Shown in pieces: positions 1 through 8,587 of a stretch of 64,000 nt of DNA. Source of the stretch: Hassallia sp050875635 (GTDB lineage Bacteria; Cyanobacteriota; Cyanobacteriia; Cyanobacteriales; Nostocaceae); contig NZ_JBPAOH010000006.1 in the NCBI RefSeq assembly GCF_050875635.1, forward strand, positions 1 through 64,000, given 5' to 3'. Below the pieces are notes generated by a model, which saw only the letters and a list, made by a program, of their open reading frames with translations, ran no database searches and was not told the DNA's origin. The position numbers were made by a program, and so were the translations under genes. The stretch's first letter is position 1; every line of letters begins with the position of its first letter.

Positions 1-1887
1 GTAGAAAATGAGGGAGTGTTCCAAAAAGCGTACGACAATACTAATAATGCGAATATTCTCACTGATATCTTTAAGACCTGGGCGCAAACAGCAAACACCG
101 CGCACAATTAAGTCAATTTGCACTCCGGCGCGAGAAGCTTCGTATAAAGTGGCGATAATTTGCGGATCTACTAGAGAATTCATTTTAGCAACAATGCGCC
201 CGGATAATTTATTTTGAGCATTCTCGATTTCGCGATGAATTAGTGCCAAAAAGCGATCGCGCATATTCACAGGTGCAACCAGCAACTGGCGATAAGACTT
301 TTGCCGAGAATATCCCGTCAAAAAATTAAACACATCTGTAACATCAGCACCCAAATCTTCCCGACAGCTGAACAAGCCAAAATCTGTGTAAAGTCGTGCA
401 GTTTTCGAGTTATAATTACCAGTACCAATATGCACGTAGCGCATAATCCGGTCTTGTTCGCGGCGCACCACCATGACAATTTTGCTATGAGTTTTCAGAC
501 CGACCAAACCATAGACAACGTGAACACCAACTCTTTCTAATCGCCTTGCCCAATAAATATTATTTTCTTCATCAAATCGCGCCTTCAGTTCCACCAATAC
601 AGATACTTGCTTGCCATTTTCAGCCGCAGCAATTAAAGCATTAACTATTGGTGAGTCACCAGAAGTCCGGTAAAGAGTCATTTTAATCGCCAACACTCCC
701 GGATCGTGTGCCGCCTGGGTAATAAAACGTACTACCGAGGTAGAAAAAGATTGATAGGGATGGTGTACGAGTAAATCGCGTTCCCGAATCACCGAAAAAA
801 AGTCTCTGCCATCCTCTACCCCTGAGACACCTGGTTCTATACGTGCTTCCTTAATCCGTTGCAAACGTGGGTGTACTACAGACTGCCACGGTTCGTCTTT
901 GAGTTCTGACAGGGGCAATGCCATAAAATACATTAAATCCCGCAGTCCCAAAAGACCGTCTACTTCATAAACATCGCTTTCTGCTAATTCTAAATCTTCT
1001 ACTAGTCGCGATCGCACGCTTTCCGGAGTTTGGGATTGAAGTTCTAGCCGTACCGGATTTCCCCCAAAGCGGCGTTTTCTTAGTTCTTGTTCAATTGCCA
1101 ACAGCAAATCGTCAGCTTCATCTTCTTCTAGTCCCAAATCAGCATTGCGAGTAATACGGAAGGGATGATATTCTTGAATAGTCATGCCTGGAAATAGAGA
1201 TTCCAGATTATGAGCGATCGCCTGTTCTAAAGGTACACCAGTCCAATTCGCAGGTTGTCCATCGTGGTGAATTCCCAACTCTGGCGGTAAAGCCAAAAAT
1301 CGCGGTAAGACTTTCGGGACTTTGACTCTAGCAAAAAATTCTTCCTCAGTTTCTGGGTTTTTGATGACAACAGCCAGATTCAAACTGAGATTAGAAATGT
1401 AAGGAAAAGGATGACTGGGGTCAACGGCAAGCGGAGTCAGAACTGGAAAAATTTGTTCGTTAAAATAATTATCTAGATAACTTCGCTGTTTTTGAGTCAA
1501 TTGGATGTAATCCAGGATATGGATACCATGACTTGCCAGCTTAGGTTTTAATACTTGCTCAAACTGTTGGTGCTGTTGCGTTACCACAGGACGCAAGCTC
1601 AAACTAATATCATCTAACTGTTGTTGCGGTGTGCGACCATCAGGAGTTAACTGGCTGACTTTTGCTTCTACCTGTTGCTTTAATGCTGCAACGCGCACCA
1701 TAAAGAACTCATCCAGGTTAGAACCAAAAATCGCTAAAAATTTGAGGCGTTCTAAAAGGGGTGTTCGCTCATCACAAGCTTCATGCAACACCCGGCGATT
1801 AAACTCCAACCAGCTTAACTCGCGGTTCAGGTAATATTGTGGGTCACTAAGATTTACTTGTTGAGCGATCTTCTTAGATTTTGGCAT
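1..1887 (-). CDS. ppk1: Polyphosphate kinase 1, 5' part (runs off left edge)
   Basis: Makes long-chain polyphosphate from ATP, reversibly, through a phosphohistidine enzyme intermediate. I translated it directly: it begins MPKSKKIAQQVNLSDPQYY at 1887 and stays open to base 1 (629 codons), so about 60-100 C-terminal residues lie outside the window. Family landmarks are the N-terminal helical domain with NRELSWLEFN, the text MKMTLYRTSGDSPIV in the middle, and the active-site segment YVHIGTGNYNSKTARLYTD, whose His matches the phosphorylated His of E. coli Ppk. The second conserved His (FLEHS) sits at the very edge. The gene is followed leftwards only by the window end; upstream is a G-rich repeat array, so it is probably transcribed alone. 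Confidence 0.96.
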   Translation of the reverse strand, partial: MPKSKKIAQQVNLSDPQYYLNRELSWLEFNRRVLHEACDERTPLLERLKFLAIFGSNLDEFFMVRVAALKQQVEAKVSQLTPDGRTPQQQLDDISLSLRPVVTQQHQQFEQVLKPKLASHGIHILDYIQLTQKQRSYLDNYFNEQIFPVLTPLAVDPSHPFPYISNLSLNLAVVIKNPETEEEFFARVKVPKVLPRFLALPPELGIHHDGQPANWTGVPLEQAIAHNLESLFPGMTIQEYHPFRITRNADLGLEEDEADDLLLAIEQELRKRRFGGNPVRLELQSQTPESVRSRLVEDLELAESDVYEVDGLLGLRDLMYFMALPLSELKDEPWQSVVHPRLQRIKEARIEPGVSGVEDGRDFFSVIRERDLLVHHPYQSFSTSVVRFITQAAHDPGVLAIKMTLYRTSGDSPIVNALIAAAENGKQVSVLVELKARFDEENNIYWARRLERVGVHVVYGLVGLKTHSKIVMVVRREQDRIMRYVHIGTGNYNSKTARLYTDFGLFSCREDLGADVTDVFNFLTGYSRQKSYRQLLVAPVNMRDRFLALIHREIENAQNKLSGRIVAKMNSLVDPQIIATLYEASRAGVQIDLIVRGVCCLRPGLKDISENIRIISIVVRFLEHSLIFY

Positions 1888-1965
1888 AATTACCTAGGGA
1901 TAAACAAGCGTAACCCATCTAACTAGATAATAAATATAGTAGATTAAATCGAGCGATCGCTTCTA

Positions 1966-2054
1966 AAGGAGAGGGGGGACAAGGGGGATAGGGAGACAGG
2001 GGGACAAGGGGACAGGGGGAGAGGGAGATAGGGAGACAGGGGGACAGGGGGAGG
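1966..2054. repeat. G-rich low-complexity array (gggacaagggg type), left arm
   Basis: Short units such as gggggacaagggg, gggagacag and ggggacag are repeated without a strict period. The array is the inverted partner of a C-rich array at 2449-2543, so the two bracket the small gene between them. The same family recurs at 9773, 20962 and 49158. Confidence 0.85.
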
Positions 2055-2059
2055 TTAGT

Positions 2060-2446
2060 TTATTTTTCTATGACCCAAACAGAAGGATTGTTAATCATAC
2101 TTACCAAACTACCTAAAACTTGGTTGTAAGTAGCATAAAGCTCTCTACCAGACTCAATATCTAAATAATTACATTTAACGGCAAATTTAATCCATGTTTG
2201 AGTTTCAGCAGTTTCTGCTTCACAATCATTTAATTTAGCTACAAAAGCTGCTGCATAACGACGTCTCCGCCATGCCTCAGCTAAATTGGCACACACAGAA
2301 CGAGATGACCGACGCATCTGATCTGTTAATGCATATCGTTCCTCTACGGGAAACTTTTTAGACAATTCAAAGATTTTCATGGCTGTACCAAATGCCACTT
2401 GATAAACTTCCAAATCCTCATGACTTTTAATTGATCCTTTCCTCAT
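2060..2446 (-). CDS. Four-helix-bundle protein (S23/23S rRNA intervening-sequence family)
   Basis: A 128-residue protein. The pattern of an N-terminal 'HEDLEVYQVAFGTAMKIFEL', then 'FPVEERYALTDQMRRSSRS', then 'NLAEAW' and a helical C-terminal half matches the four-helix-bundle family first described from proteins encoded in 23S rRNA intervening sequences; avd proteins of diversity-generating retroelements share this fold. No reverse transcriptase or template repeat was seen nearby, so a retroelement role is not supported. Molecular function is unknown. The gene is tightly boxed by inverted G-rich and C-rich arrays, with only a few bases between the array and each end of the reading frame, and it may have its own history of movement. 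Confidence 0.85.
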   Translation of the reverse strand: MRKGSIKSHEDLEVYQVAFGTAMKIFELSKKFPVEERYALTDQMRRSSRSVCANLAEAWRRRRYAAAFVAKLNDCEAETAETQTWIKFAVKCNYLDIESGRELYATYNQVLGSLVSMINNPSVWVIEK

Positions 2447-2448
2447 GT

Positions 2449-2543
2449 CTCTGTCCCCCTGTCCTCTTGTCCCCTTGTCCCCTTGTCCCCCTGTCTCCCT
2501 GTCTCCCTGTCTCCCTGTCCCCTTGTCCCCCCTATCCCCCTAT
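2449..2543. repeat. C-rich low-complexity array, right arm
   Basis: Repeated ctgtccccttgtcccc and ctccctgtctcc units, the reverse complement of the array at 1966-2054. It also abuts the stop codon of the usher-like gene at 2545, so it fills the whole gap between the two genes. Confidence 0.85.
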
Positions 2544-2544
2544 C

Positions 2545-5500
2545 TCATTTCCTCTTCGCTGCGGCAGAAATAGGTAGTTGCAGATTTTGGTTATAAACAA
2601 ACTCGCTCTTGATTTCGACTTGTTGTTTGGGTAAAGTATCGTTGGGGTTGAGTGAATCTTGGGGAGAAACCCGCAATGTATACTTACCTACAGGAACTCC
2701 ATCAAGGCGATAAAGACCAAATTGGTCAGTTATTGCAGATAAAGCGCGGACACCGGCAGAGTTGATGAGTTCAATTCGCACTTTTTCGATAGGCTGACCT
2801 GCTACATCCGTGATGCGTCCGGCTACACCGTATTCTGGTCTAACGGGGAAATCTAATTTAGTGACAGCAGAGGTAGCGACTTGAACGACTGTAGAAGTTT
2901 TCGATATCGAGAGTTCTACAGGTAATTCATCAGGTTCGAGTTCAACTATATAGTTACCTTCAGGCAAGTTGCCGACAAAGAAGTTACCAGAAGAATCGGT
3001 TCTAGCTGCGCCGACACTTTGGTTGCGTTTATCGTATACGCGGACGTTAGAACCACTTAAATCAAACTTTTTGTTTTCACCTTGTACGACTAAGCGTCCA
3101 GCGATCGCCCCGCGATCTTTGCCAATACCGCTATAGTTAGCTGGGGCGACTCGACCCCCGGCAAAAGATAAATCTGATACCAGTGATAAACTCAGGCGAT
3201 CGTCGCCAAATCCGCCAAAATTGCCTCTAGTTCTGGAGGGTATGCCTTGGTATTCAATTCTGGCAAATAACCCTGGAAGAACCTGCATACTAGCACCTGC
3301 AAGCGGTCCTATTTCTCCATCTCTATATGACACTCCTAAATTCCAACTGAGTGCCCTCAGGTCACTGGGATTATGACCAATACCTATAGAGTAACGAGGT
3401 GCTGAATTGCCACCAAATTCATTGCCAAAAGATAGCTGATAAGTATTACTTAAGTTATAAGTTAAATCGGAAATATATGCATCACCATAAGTATTAAAAG
3501 AGAATCTTGTTAATCTATTTGGCTGATAGAAAGCATTAAATAAATACCGTCCGTCAAAATCTGGTCTACCGTTTAAAGATAATGTTGAAAAAGGTCGGGC
3601 TGAAAAAGTAGGTAAAATGTAACTAGCAGAACTGCTATCATCTTTGCGATTGCGGGCAAGAAATCCCAAATTGAGAGTATTACCGAAGCGATATTTTAGT
3701 TCCAGACTATGATTAAATAATTGTGTAGAGTTTCTAAATAATCTATATCCTTCTGGTAATGATTGAGAATTAGCATTAATTTCCAATCTGTTTAACTGCA
3801 CATCTAAATCTGCCGAGTAACCAAGCTTATTAGCAGAAGTCCCAACACTTGCAGATAAAATCACTGGATTTGCCAAACGCCAAATTAAACCAGCTTGACT
3901 TTGCAAAGCATTGGGAACCGCTTGTAATGAACTTTCAAAAGTTAAATTACTTGAAAGTCCTTGCCGCAATTGATAAAAACCAACTGGTTTACCCTGATAA
4001 TCAGAATTGATATCTCCAAACAAACCATTTTGGACTAAATTTCCGCTAAAACCTAACCCACCTAACTGTACATTACCACCTGCGGGAAGTAGCAAATCAG
4101 AGGCATTAATTCTGACAGTTCTAATTTCGCGGGGTACACGTAAATTATTGCGGTCAAAAATCAAAACTTCAATTTCATTGCTTTGACCGACAGGCAAATT
4201 GACATCAACAAATTCGTATAATCCGTTAAATCCTACCTGCTGTTGAGCAACTACAGAACCACCAACTCTCAGTTGTACAAAACTTGCTGGTTCAGCTTTA
4301 CCACGAAAACTTTGTATAGGTCTAGATCGTCTGGACAAAAGCTCATTTGCACTATAACTATTACCAAAGCTTCCTTCTGGAAGATTGCTATAACCGAATT
4401 GAAAACCCGTTAAATCAATGCCATTTAACAGCGGATGTAACCCTACTTGTTGCCGTCCTAATTGATAAAGAAATCGACCGCTATGTTTATATAAAAAGTA
4501 TTCAGAAACGTCTGGTTGATCGACAAAATTATTATCTAAGCGCAAACGATATGCCCATCCTCCTAGTCTACCACCCAAAAGTGAAGAACTACGTAGGCTT
4601 GTATCTCCGCCATTAGTATCAATATTTAACTCTTGCCTAAAGTTTGAAAGTCCGCTGCTAGGTGCAAAAAATTCTGGTTTTAAATCAGCCGCTCTTGCTC
4701 GATATTGTCCACTACCACCCCGCCAAGGTAAGTCTGTAAGCAAATTTAAATCAGCAGTGTTCAGCTCTACATTTATGCTTAATTCATCTTTAAGTGCAGA
4801 CTTAATAATGTATATAATACCATTAATTTGCTTTAAAGAATTCGGTTGTAGCTTGACAACTCCTAAAGGAGTCTTTACTTGGGTTGCGGTATCAGTATTT
4901 TCTACCTTAAATCCAGCAATTTCACCAAAGCTTTCTAGAGGAATTAGAAGAGTATTTCCCTCTTGAATAATATCTAAAGTACCTACTTCTCGACCGTTGA
5001 TAATTACACCCACCAAAAAAGGCTCATCGGGAGATTTGGCTAGCTGGATAGAACCTTTTCCGGTAAGTTTTTCTATTAACGTATTTTTACTGTCATTATT
5101 AGTAATATTATTGTTTGCTGCTACCTTTTCTTGGTTAGAAGCATTAGCAATATTATTTTCTGGATTTTTATTATTGTTAGCTGTTAAGGAATTAGTGTTT
5201 TCTGTGGAATTAGATGTTTCCTGCGGTATAGAACTAGCTATTTCTTCTGAAGTTGTTGTATCTGGTTTGAGCTTATTATTTAAGGAAGCAGATATAGAAA
5301 CGCTGATTAGTTCCTGCACAATTGCCAGAATTTTTCCTGTCTGTGCATTTGTGTTAGTAGCAATTTCTTGGGTAACACTATTGCTGCTGTTATATTCTGG
5401 CTTTTTATTATCTGTAGTTTGTCCAGAAGTAGAAACTTCAGGAGTGGCGATCGCTATTTCTTCAGAATGTTGATTATCTGATTTTACCGCATCATTACCA

Positions 5501-6165
5501 ATATTATTTAGCGAAGCATAAAGAGAAACGCTAATTAATTCTTGCACTGCTGAAAGAATTTTACCTATCGTATTTTTCTCCGCAGATTTGTTATTAGATA
5601 AGCTGCTAATTAACTTTTGATACCCAGGTTGCTCACCAGAAATAGTATTTGTATTTGCTGGCGTTGCAGTATTTTGAGGTTCTATATTTGCAGAGGCTGT
5701 TACTTCCTCGTCAACTGTCGCAATGTTAGGTGTAAGTGAACTATTTTCAGGAGAACTTGATACTGGTGCGGTGGTAGTATTTTCTGTTTTTTGGTCGGCG
5801 GCTGGTAAAAAACCTTTTGCTTGTTTTTGTTTCTGATTTTGTGCTTGGAAACTTAGAATTACCGACTTTTTCTTTTGGGATGTGCTGCAAACTATAGCTT
5901 CTCTTGCTTGATTAGAAGCCGCCAGCATTTTCCCTAATAAGTTGTTGACAAGATCGGATTTATGAGGCGGAAGTTGTGGCGATCGACAAATCTTAGTTTG
6001 TGCTTTAGTTGCACTATTTTGTAGCGAGGTTTTTATTGAATCAGCCGCAAAAATTTGTTCTATATCCGATTTGTTAGCAACCTGTTCAGGTGTCAACGTA
6101 ATGAAAATTGGCGGGGGCGCAGGTGGTAAAGCTAGGTAGAGCATACGTAAGCACAAAGGTTGCAA
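2545..6165 (-). CDS. Usher-like outer-membrane protein with extended N-terminus and C-terminal carboxypeptidase-regulatory-like domains
   Basis: 1206 residues, the last gene of a pilin/pilin/chaperone/usher order. Residues 1-370 are Ser/Thr/Asn/Gln-rich and probably disordered, with a duplicated motif (VQELISVS at about 207 and 283). Residues 385-480 form a small beta domain resembling usher N-terminal regions. From about 505 the protein shows long alternating beta strands typical of a barrel. Residues 615-700 (SFRGKAEPASFVQLRVGG... to FDRNNLRVPREI) look like the usher plug insertion. More barrel strands run to about 1030, followed by two sandwich domains (about 1036-1115 and 1120-1200) with the 'D.SG.F.V.NLPEGNY' and 'D.FG.YRLDGVPVGKY' patterns of carboxypeptidase-regulatory-like folds. 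Known ushers thread pilins through the outer membrane; that role here is inference. The start is uncertain because no clear signal peptide is visible; M8 at 6144 is an alternative. Confidence 0.72.
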   Translation of the reverse strand: MQPLCLRMLYLALPPAPPPIFITLTPEQVANKSDIEQIFAADSIKTSLQNSATKAQTKICRSPQLPPHKSDLVNNLLGKMLAASNQAREAIVCSTSQKKKSVILSFQAQNQKQKQAKGFLPAADQKTENTTTAPVSSSPENSSLTPNIATVDEEVTASANIEPQNTATPANTNTISGEQPGYQKLISSLSNNKSAEKNTIGKILSAVQELISVSLYASLNNIGNDAVKSDNQHSEEIAIATPEVSTSGQTTDNKKPEYNSSNSVTQEIATNTNAQTGKILAIVQELISVSISASLNNKLKPDTTTSEEIASSIPQETSNSTENTNSLTANNNKNPENNIANASNQEKVAANNNITNNDSKNTLIEKLTGKGSIQLAKSPDEPFLVGVIINGREVGTLDIIQEGNTLLIPLESFGEIAGFKVENTDTATQVKTPLGVVKLQPNSLKQINGIIYIIKSALKDELSINVELNTADLNLLTDLPWRGGSGQYRARAADLKPEFFAPSSGLSNFRQELNIDTNGGDTSLRSSSLLGGRLGGWAYRLRLDNNFVDQPDVSEYFLYKHSGRFLYQLGRQQVGLHPLLNGIDLTGFQFGYSNLPEGSFGNSYSANELLSRRSRPIQSFRGKAEPASFVQLRVGGSVVAQQQVGFNGLYEFVDVNLPVGQSNEIEVLIFDRNNLRVPREIRTVRINASDLLLPAGGNVQLGGLGFSGNLVQNGLFGDINSDYQGKPVGFYQLRQGLSSNLTFESSLQAVPNALQSQAGLIWRLANPVILSASVGTSANKLGYSADLDVQLNRLEINANSQSLPEGYRLFRNSTQLFNHSLELKYRFGNTLNLGFLARNRKDDSSSASYILPTFSARPFSTLSLNGRPDFDGRYLFNAFYQPNRLTRFSFNTYGDAYISDLTYNLSNTYQLSFGNEFGGNSAPRYSIGIGHNPSDLRALSWNLGVSYRDGEIGPLAGASMQVLPGLFARIEYQGIPSRTRGNFGGFGDDRLSLSLVSDLSFAGGRVAPANYSGIGKDRGAIAGRLVVQGENKKFDLSGSNVRVYDKRNQSVGAARTDSSGNFFVGNLPEGNYIVELEPDELPVELSISKTSTVVQVATSAVTKLDFPVRPEYGVAGRITDVAGQPIEKVRIELINSAGVRALSAITDQFGLYRLDGVPVGKYTLRVSPQDSLNPNDTLPKQQVEIKSEFVYNQNLQLPISAAAKRK

Positions 6166-6328
6166 TAGCCAGCCTATATCTAGGCTGTGAACTGTAAGCG
6201 GGATGGGGAGATGGGGAAAGTTTTTATGAGATATTCCCCTTGTCCTGTTGCGTTAAATAGACAAGCAAATTGATTTAGGGGTGTGTTGATTTGACACACC
6301 CTGAAAGGAATTTTTGTAACGGCAAAAG

Positions 6329-7225
6329 CTATTTTTTAGAAGATGTTACAGGCTTAGTTGCAGGCTGCGCGTTACCAGTCGCAACCGGAACTGTGAAGGG
6401 AATGCCTTTATCAATTGACGTACCGCTCAAATCGCCATTGAGATCCAAGACGTAATTTCCAGCAGGTAATTTTTTGGCTATGGACAGCAACAACTGACGA
6501 CGATTACTGGGTAAAACTGGAGGTAATTCTAAAGAACCCACGTCTAATACATTATCTGGAAGTTTTGCCTTGGAATTGCCTGTATTAGATAGGGGTTTTG
6601 TTGCCGAGGCTCCTGGATAGTTGGCAGCACGGTATATTGCATATTGACCCTTCATGCGGACATGGGCATTACCTGTACTGGAAACATCAAATACCGCTGT
6701 CACTTGATCTGGTTTAGCGTCCACATTCACAGAGTTGAGGACACCAACTCGTTTGATATCTCCTGCATAGCCATAAATAATAATACCTAAGCGACCGACG
6801 GTAGTAACGGATTGTGGATCTTGCTTGCCCGAAGGAATTTCCTCGAAATAAAGCACAGCGCGGTGTTCACCAGCCGCAGGCTTGACTTTCGGACGAATAG
6901 CGAAGCGTACAGTTTGAGAACTATGGGGTGGAATGGTAAATCTAGAGGGAGTGAAGACAATCCACTGATCTAGAGATTGCTCACTAGATTCAATTTCTTG
7001 CACTTGGTTGTCTTCACTCATCGTCCAAGTGCCGATGAAAGCCCTCATTTCCACTGGTTCGGAAGAAAAGTTTTTGATGTTAATTGACTGAGAGCGCGTT
7101 TTGCCATTAATTTGCACTTCAAATCGGGGTGGACTAACACCAACTTCCATCGCGGTGGTGCTAGACATTGGCAAGGCTAAGACCCCAATTAAACTTAGCG
7201 CGATACCTGTAGTTTTTCGGAACAT
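6329..7225 (-). CDS. PapD-like periplasmic fimbrial chaperone
   Basis: 298 residues from the internal Met at 7225, chosen because it gives a clean signal peptide (MFRKTTGIALSLIGVLALP, cleavage near STTA). A GTG 51 bases upstream is possible. The mature start MEVGVSPPRFEVQINGK and the stretch 'FTPSRFTIPPHSSQTVRFAIRPK...GEHRAVLYFEEIP' match the N-terminal Ig-like domain of PapD-family chaperones, including the conserved basic residue and the G1-strand-like alternation. It should bind pilin subunits in the periplasm by donor-strand complementation and deliver them to the usher. It lies 64 bases after the second pilin-like gene and 163 bases before the usher-like gene, on the same strand. Confidence 0.85.
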   Translation of the reverse strand: MFRKTTGIALSLIGVLALPMSSTTAMEVGVSPPRFEVQINGKTRSQSINIKNFSSEPVEMRAFIGTWTMSEDNQVQEIESSEQSLDQWIVFTPSRFTIPPHSSQTVRFAIRPKVKPAAGEHRAVLYFEEIPSGKQDPQSVTTVGRLGIIIYGYAGDIKRVGVLNSVNVDAKPDQVTAVFDVSSTGNAHVRMKGQYAIYRAANYPGASATKPLSNTGNSKAKLPDNVLDVGSLELPPVLPSNRRQLLLSIAKKLPAGNYVLDLNGDLSGTSIDKGIPFTVPVATGNAQPATKPVTSSKK

Positions 7226-7289
7226 TTGAACTTTTAACTTCCTCACACAAAAAAACTCATTTAACTTCACACTCACCCTTCAAGCTCTC

Positions 7290-7832
7290 CTATGAGCAAC
7301 CCTCGTATTGCACGCTTACTATTAAGCCACCCGAATAGCTACCGGGTCTAATTCTGGATAAACTTCGGAATTGCAACCTCACACCTCCCTGCACTACGGT
7401 GGTGTTGGTGTTTTGGTCTGTTGATATTCTCTGAATAGACAAAGGTTCTAGAACAACGTTGTTAGCGTTAAACGGATTACTGTTTGCACTAGAGCCGTCA
7501 AAGTGATAATTAGAAGTAACAGATGAAACTTTATCTGTAGGAACCCGCAATCTCCAAAGCTGTTCTAGTTGGCGGGTGATGCTCGAATTGTAGGATGATA
7601 AGTCGGGAGGGGCTAGTAATTCGTTTAGATTTGTTGCCGTACCGGTTGCCCTAGTTAATAATTCCTCAGACTTAAGTTTCTCTATTGGCAGTCGTTGGGG
7701 CAAAACAGACAGTTGACAAGTGTTTGTTGGATCTGGAGGAGGTGTGGATTGTGCAAAAGCTTGAGGTTGGGGCAAAGCAACAAGTGCGACAACCATAGCC
7801 AAACAGCGTTGAAAATTGCGTTGGCGGTTCAT
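7290..7832 (-). CDS. Exported pilin-like subunit of the chaperone-usher locus
   Basis: 180 residues with a signal peptide (hydrophobic CLAMVVALVALPQPQAFAQ) and mature start STPPPDPTNTC. Two Cys, one just after the signal peptide and one next to last, could form a disulfide joining the ends of an Ig-like fold. The C-terminus RPGSYSGGLIVSVQYEGCS has the 'G.Y.G.L.V.V.Y' last-strand pattern seen in archaic/spore-coat-U-type pilins and is shared with the neighbour at 7985. I know no named family for it; the pilin assignment rests on this strand, the export signal and the gene order. It may be a tip or adaptor subunit. Confidence 0.7.
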   Translation of the reverse strand: MNRQRNFQRCLAMVVALVALPQPQAFAQSTPPPDPTNTCQLSVLPQRLPIEKLKSEELLTRATGTATNLNELLAPPDLSSYNSSITRQLEQLWRLRVPTDKVSSVTSNYHFDGSSANSNPFNANNVVLEPLSIQRISTDQNTNTTVVQGGVRLQFRSLSRIRPGSYSGGLIVSVQYEGCS

Positions 7833-7984
7833 TGTATCAAAACTGACCTTTTACAAATTTTGCACACAAAGTTTACAGATGACGTTTTTCTCAATACTTG
7901 TTCTGAGATTACTTTGTGCCTAATTGATAATGGAAGCAGGCGAAAGAAACGCCTGCACCAGAAATTATCACTACTTAAATTTGG

Positions 7985-8587
7985 TTATGGATTTGATATT
8001 GCTCTGACTTTCAGTATGCCTCCGGTGTAAGTACCTGCTGTCGGTTTTGCTTCAGTGGTGCCATTGCTAGCGTAAAATTGAAATTTCAGTTTTACTCCTC
8101 CTACTTTCGGATCACCATTCTCATTAAAAGGACCCTCTTTGTCTCCAGTGACCTCAGAAACTGTCATTTTTGCCTTTCTCAGTGCAGTTCCGGTTTGACT
8201 GTTTGAGAGCATGTCTGCCGTTGCATCGGGTTCAACTGTTACCTTTATATTTGTTGGAGAATTACCCCAAACGGCGAATAACTCTTTCACGGTTTTCTCA
8301 GCAGAAGTATTATTTCCAGCAGCACCACTATTCAGTGCATCTGGAGTAGTTCTGGTAATTAGAGTAGAACCGTCTGTTTTCTCTTGAATTTGATCGCCGT
8401 CTTTTCCACCTAATTCTCCTTGGCTAATCCGCAAATCAATGTTTTTGAAAGTACGCAAGTAAATTACTGGATCGACGCTAACTGAAACCTGTACATTTTG
8501 ATCAACCGCATGAGCAGGTGCTGCAAAAATGGCGGTGCCCAAAGCGGTAGCACTAGCGGCTAGAATAACTAAAACTTTGTTTTTCAT
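7985..8587 (-). CDS. Exported major pilin-like subunit of the chaperone-usher locus
   Basis: 200 residues with a strong signal peptide (MKNKVLVILAASATALGTAIFAAPAHA). The mature N-terminus VDQNVQVSVSVDPVIYL is an alternating hydrophobic strand of the kind that can act as a donor strand in pilus assembly. The C-terminus AGTYTGGILKVRAISNP carries the 'GTY.GG.L.V' final strand also found in the 7290 protein. No Cys is present in the mature part. As the first gene of the locus and the best-formed subunit, it is the likely main fibre protein, by inference. A GGAGAG ribosome-binding site sits about 12 bases before the ATG. Confidence 0.72.
   Translation of the reverse strand: MKNKVLVILAASATALGTAIFAAPAHAVDQNVQVSVSVDPVIYLRTFKNIDLRISQGELGGKDGDQIQEKTDGSTLITRTTPDALNSGAAGNNTSAEKTVKELFAVWGNSPTNIKVTVEPDATADMLSNSQTGTALRKAKMTVSEVTGDKEGPFNENGDPKVGGVKLKFQFYASNGTTEAKPTAGTYTGGILKVRAISNP

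Noticed and set aside
2060..2446. Accessory protein of a diversity-generating retroelement
   Set aside because: No reverse transcriptase, template or variable repeat was seen nearby.
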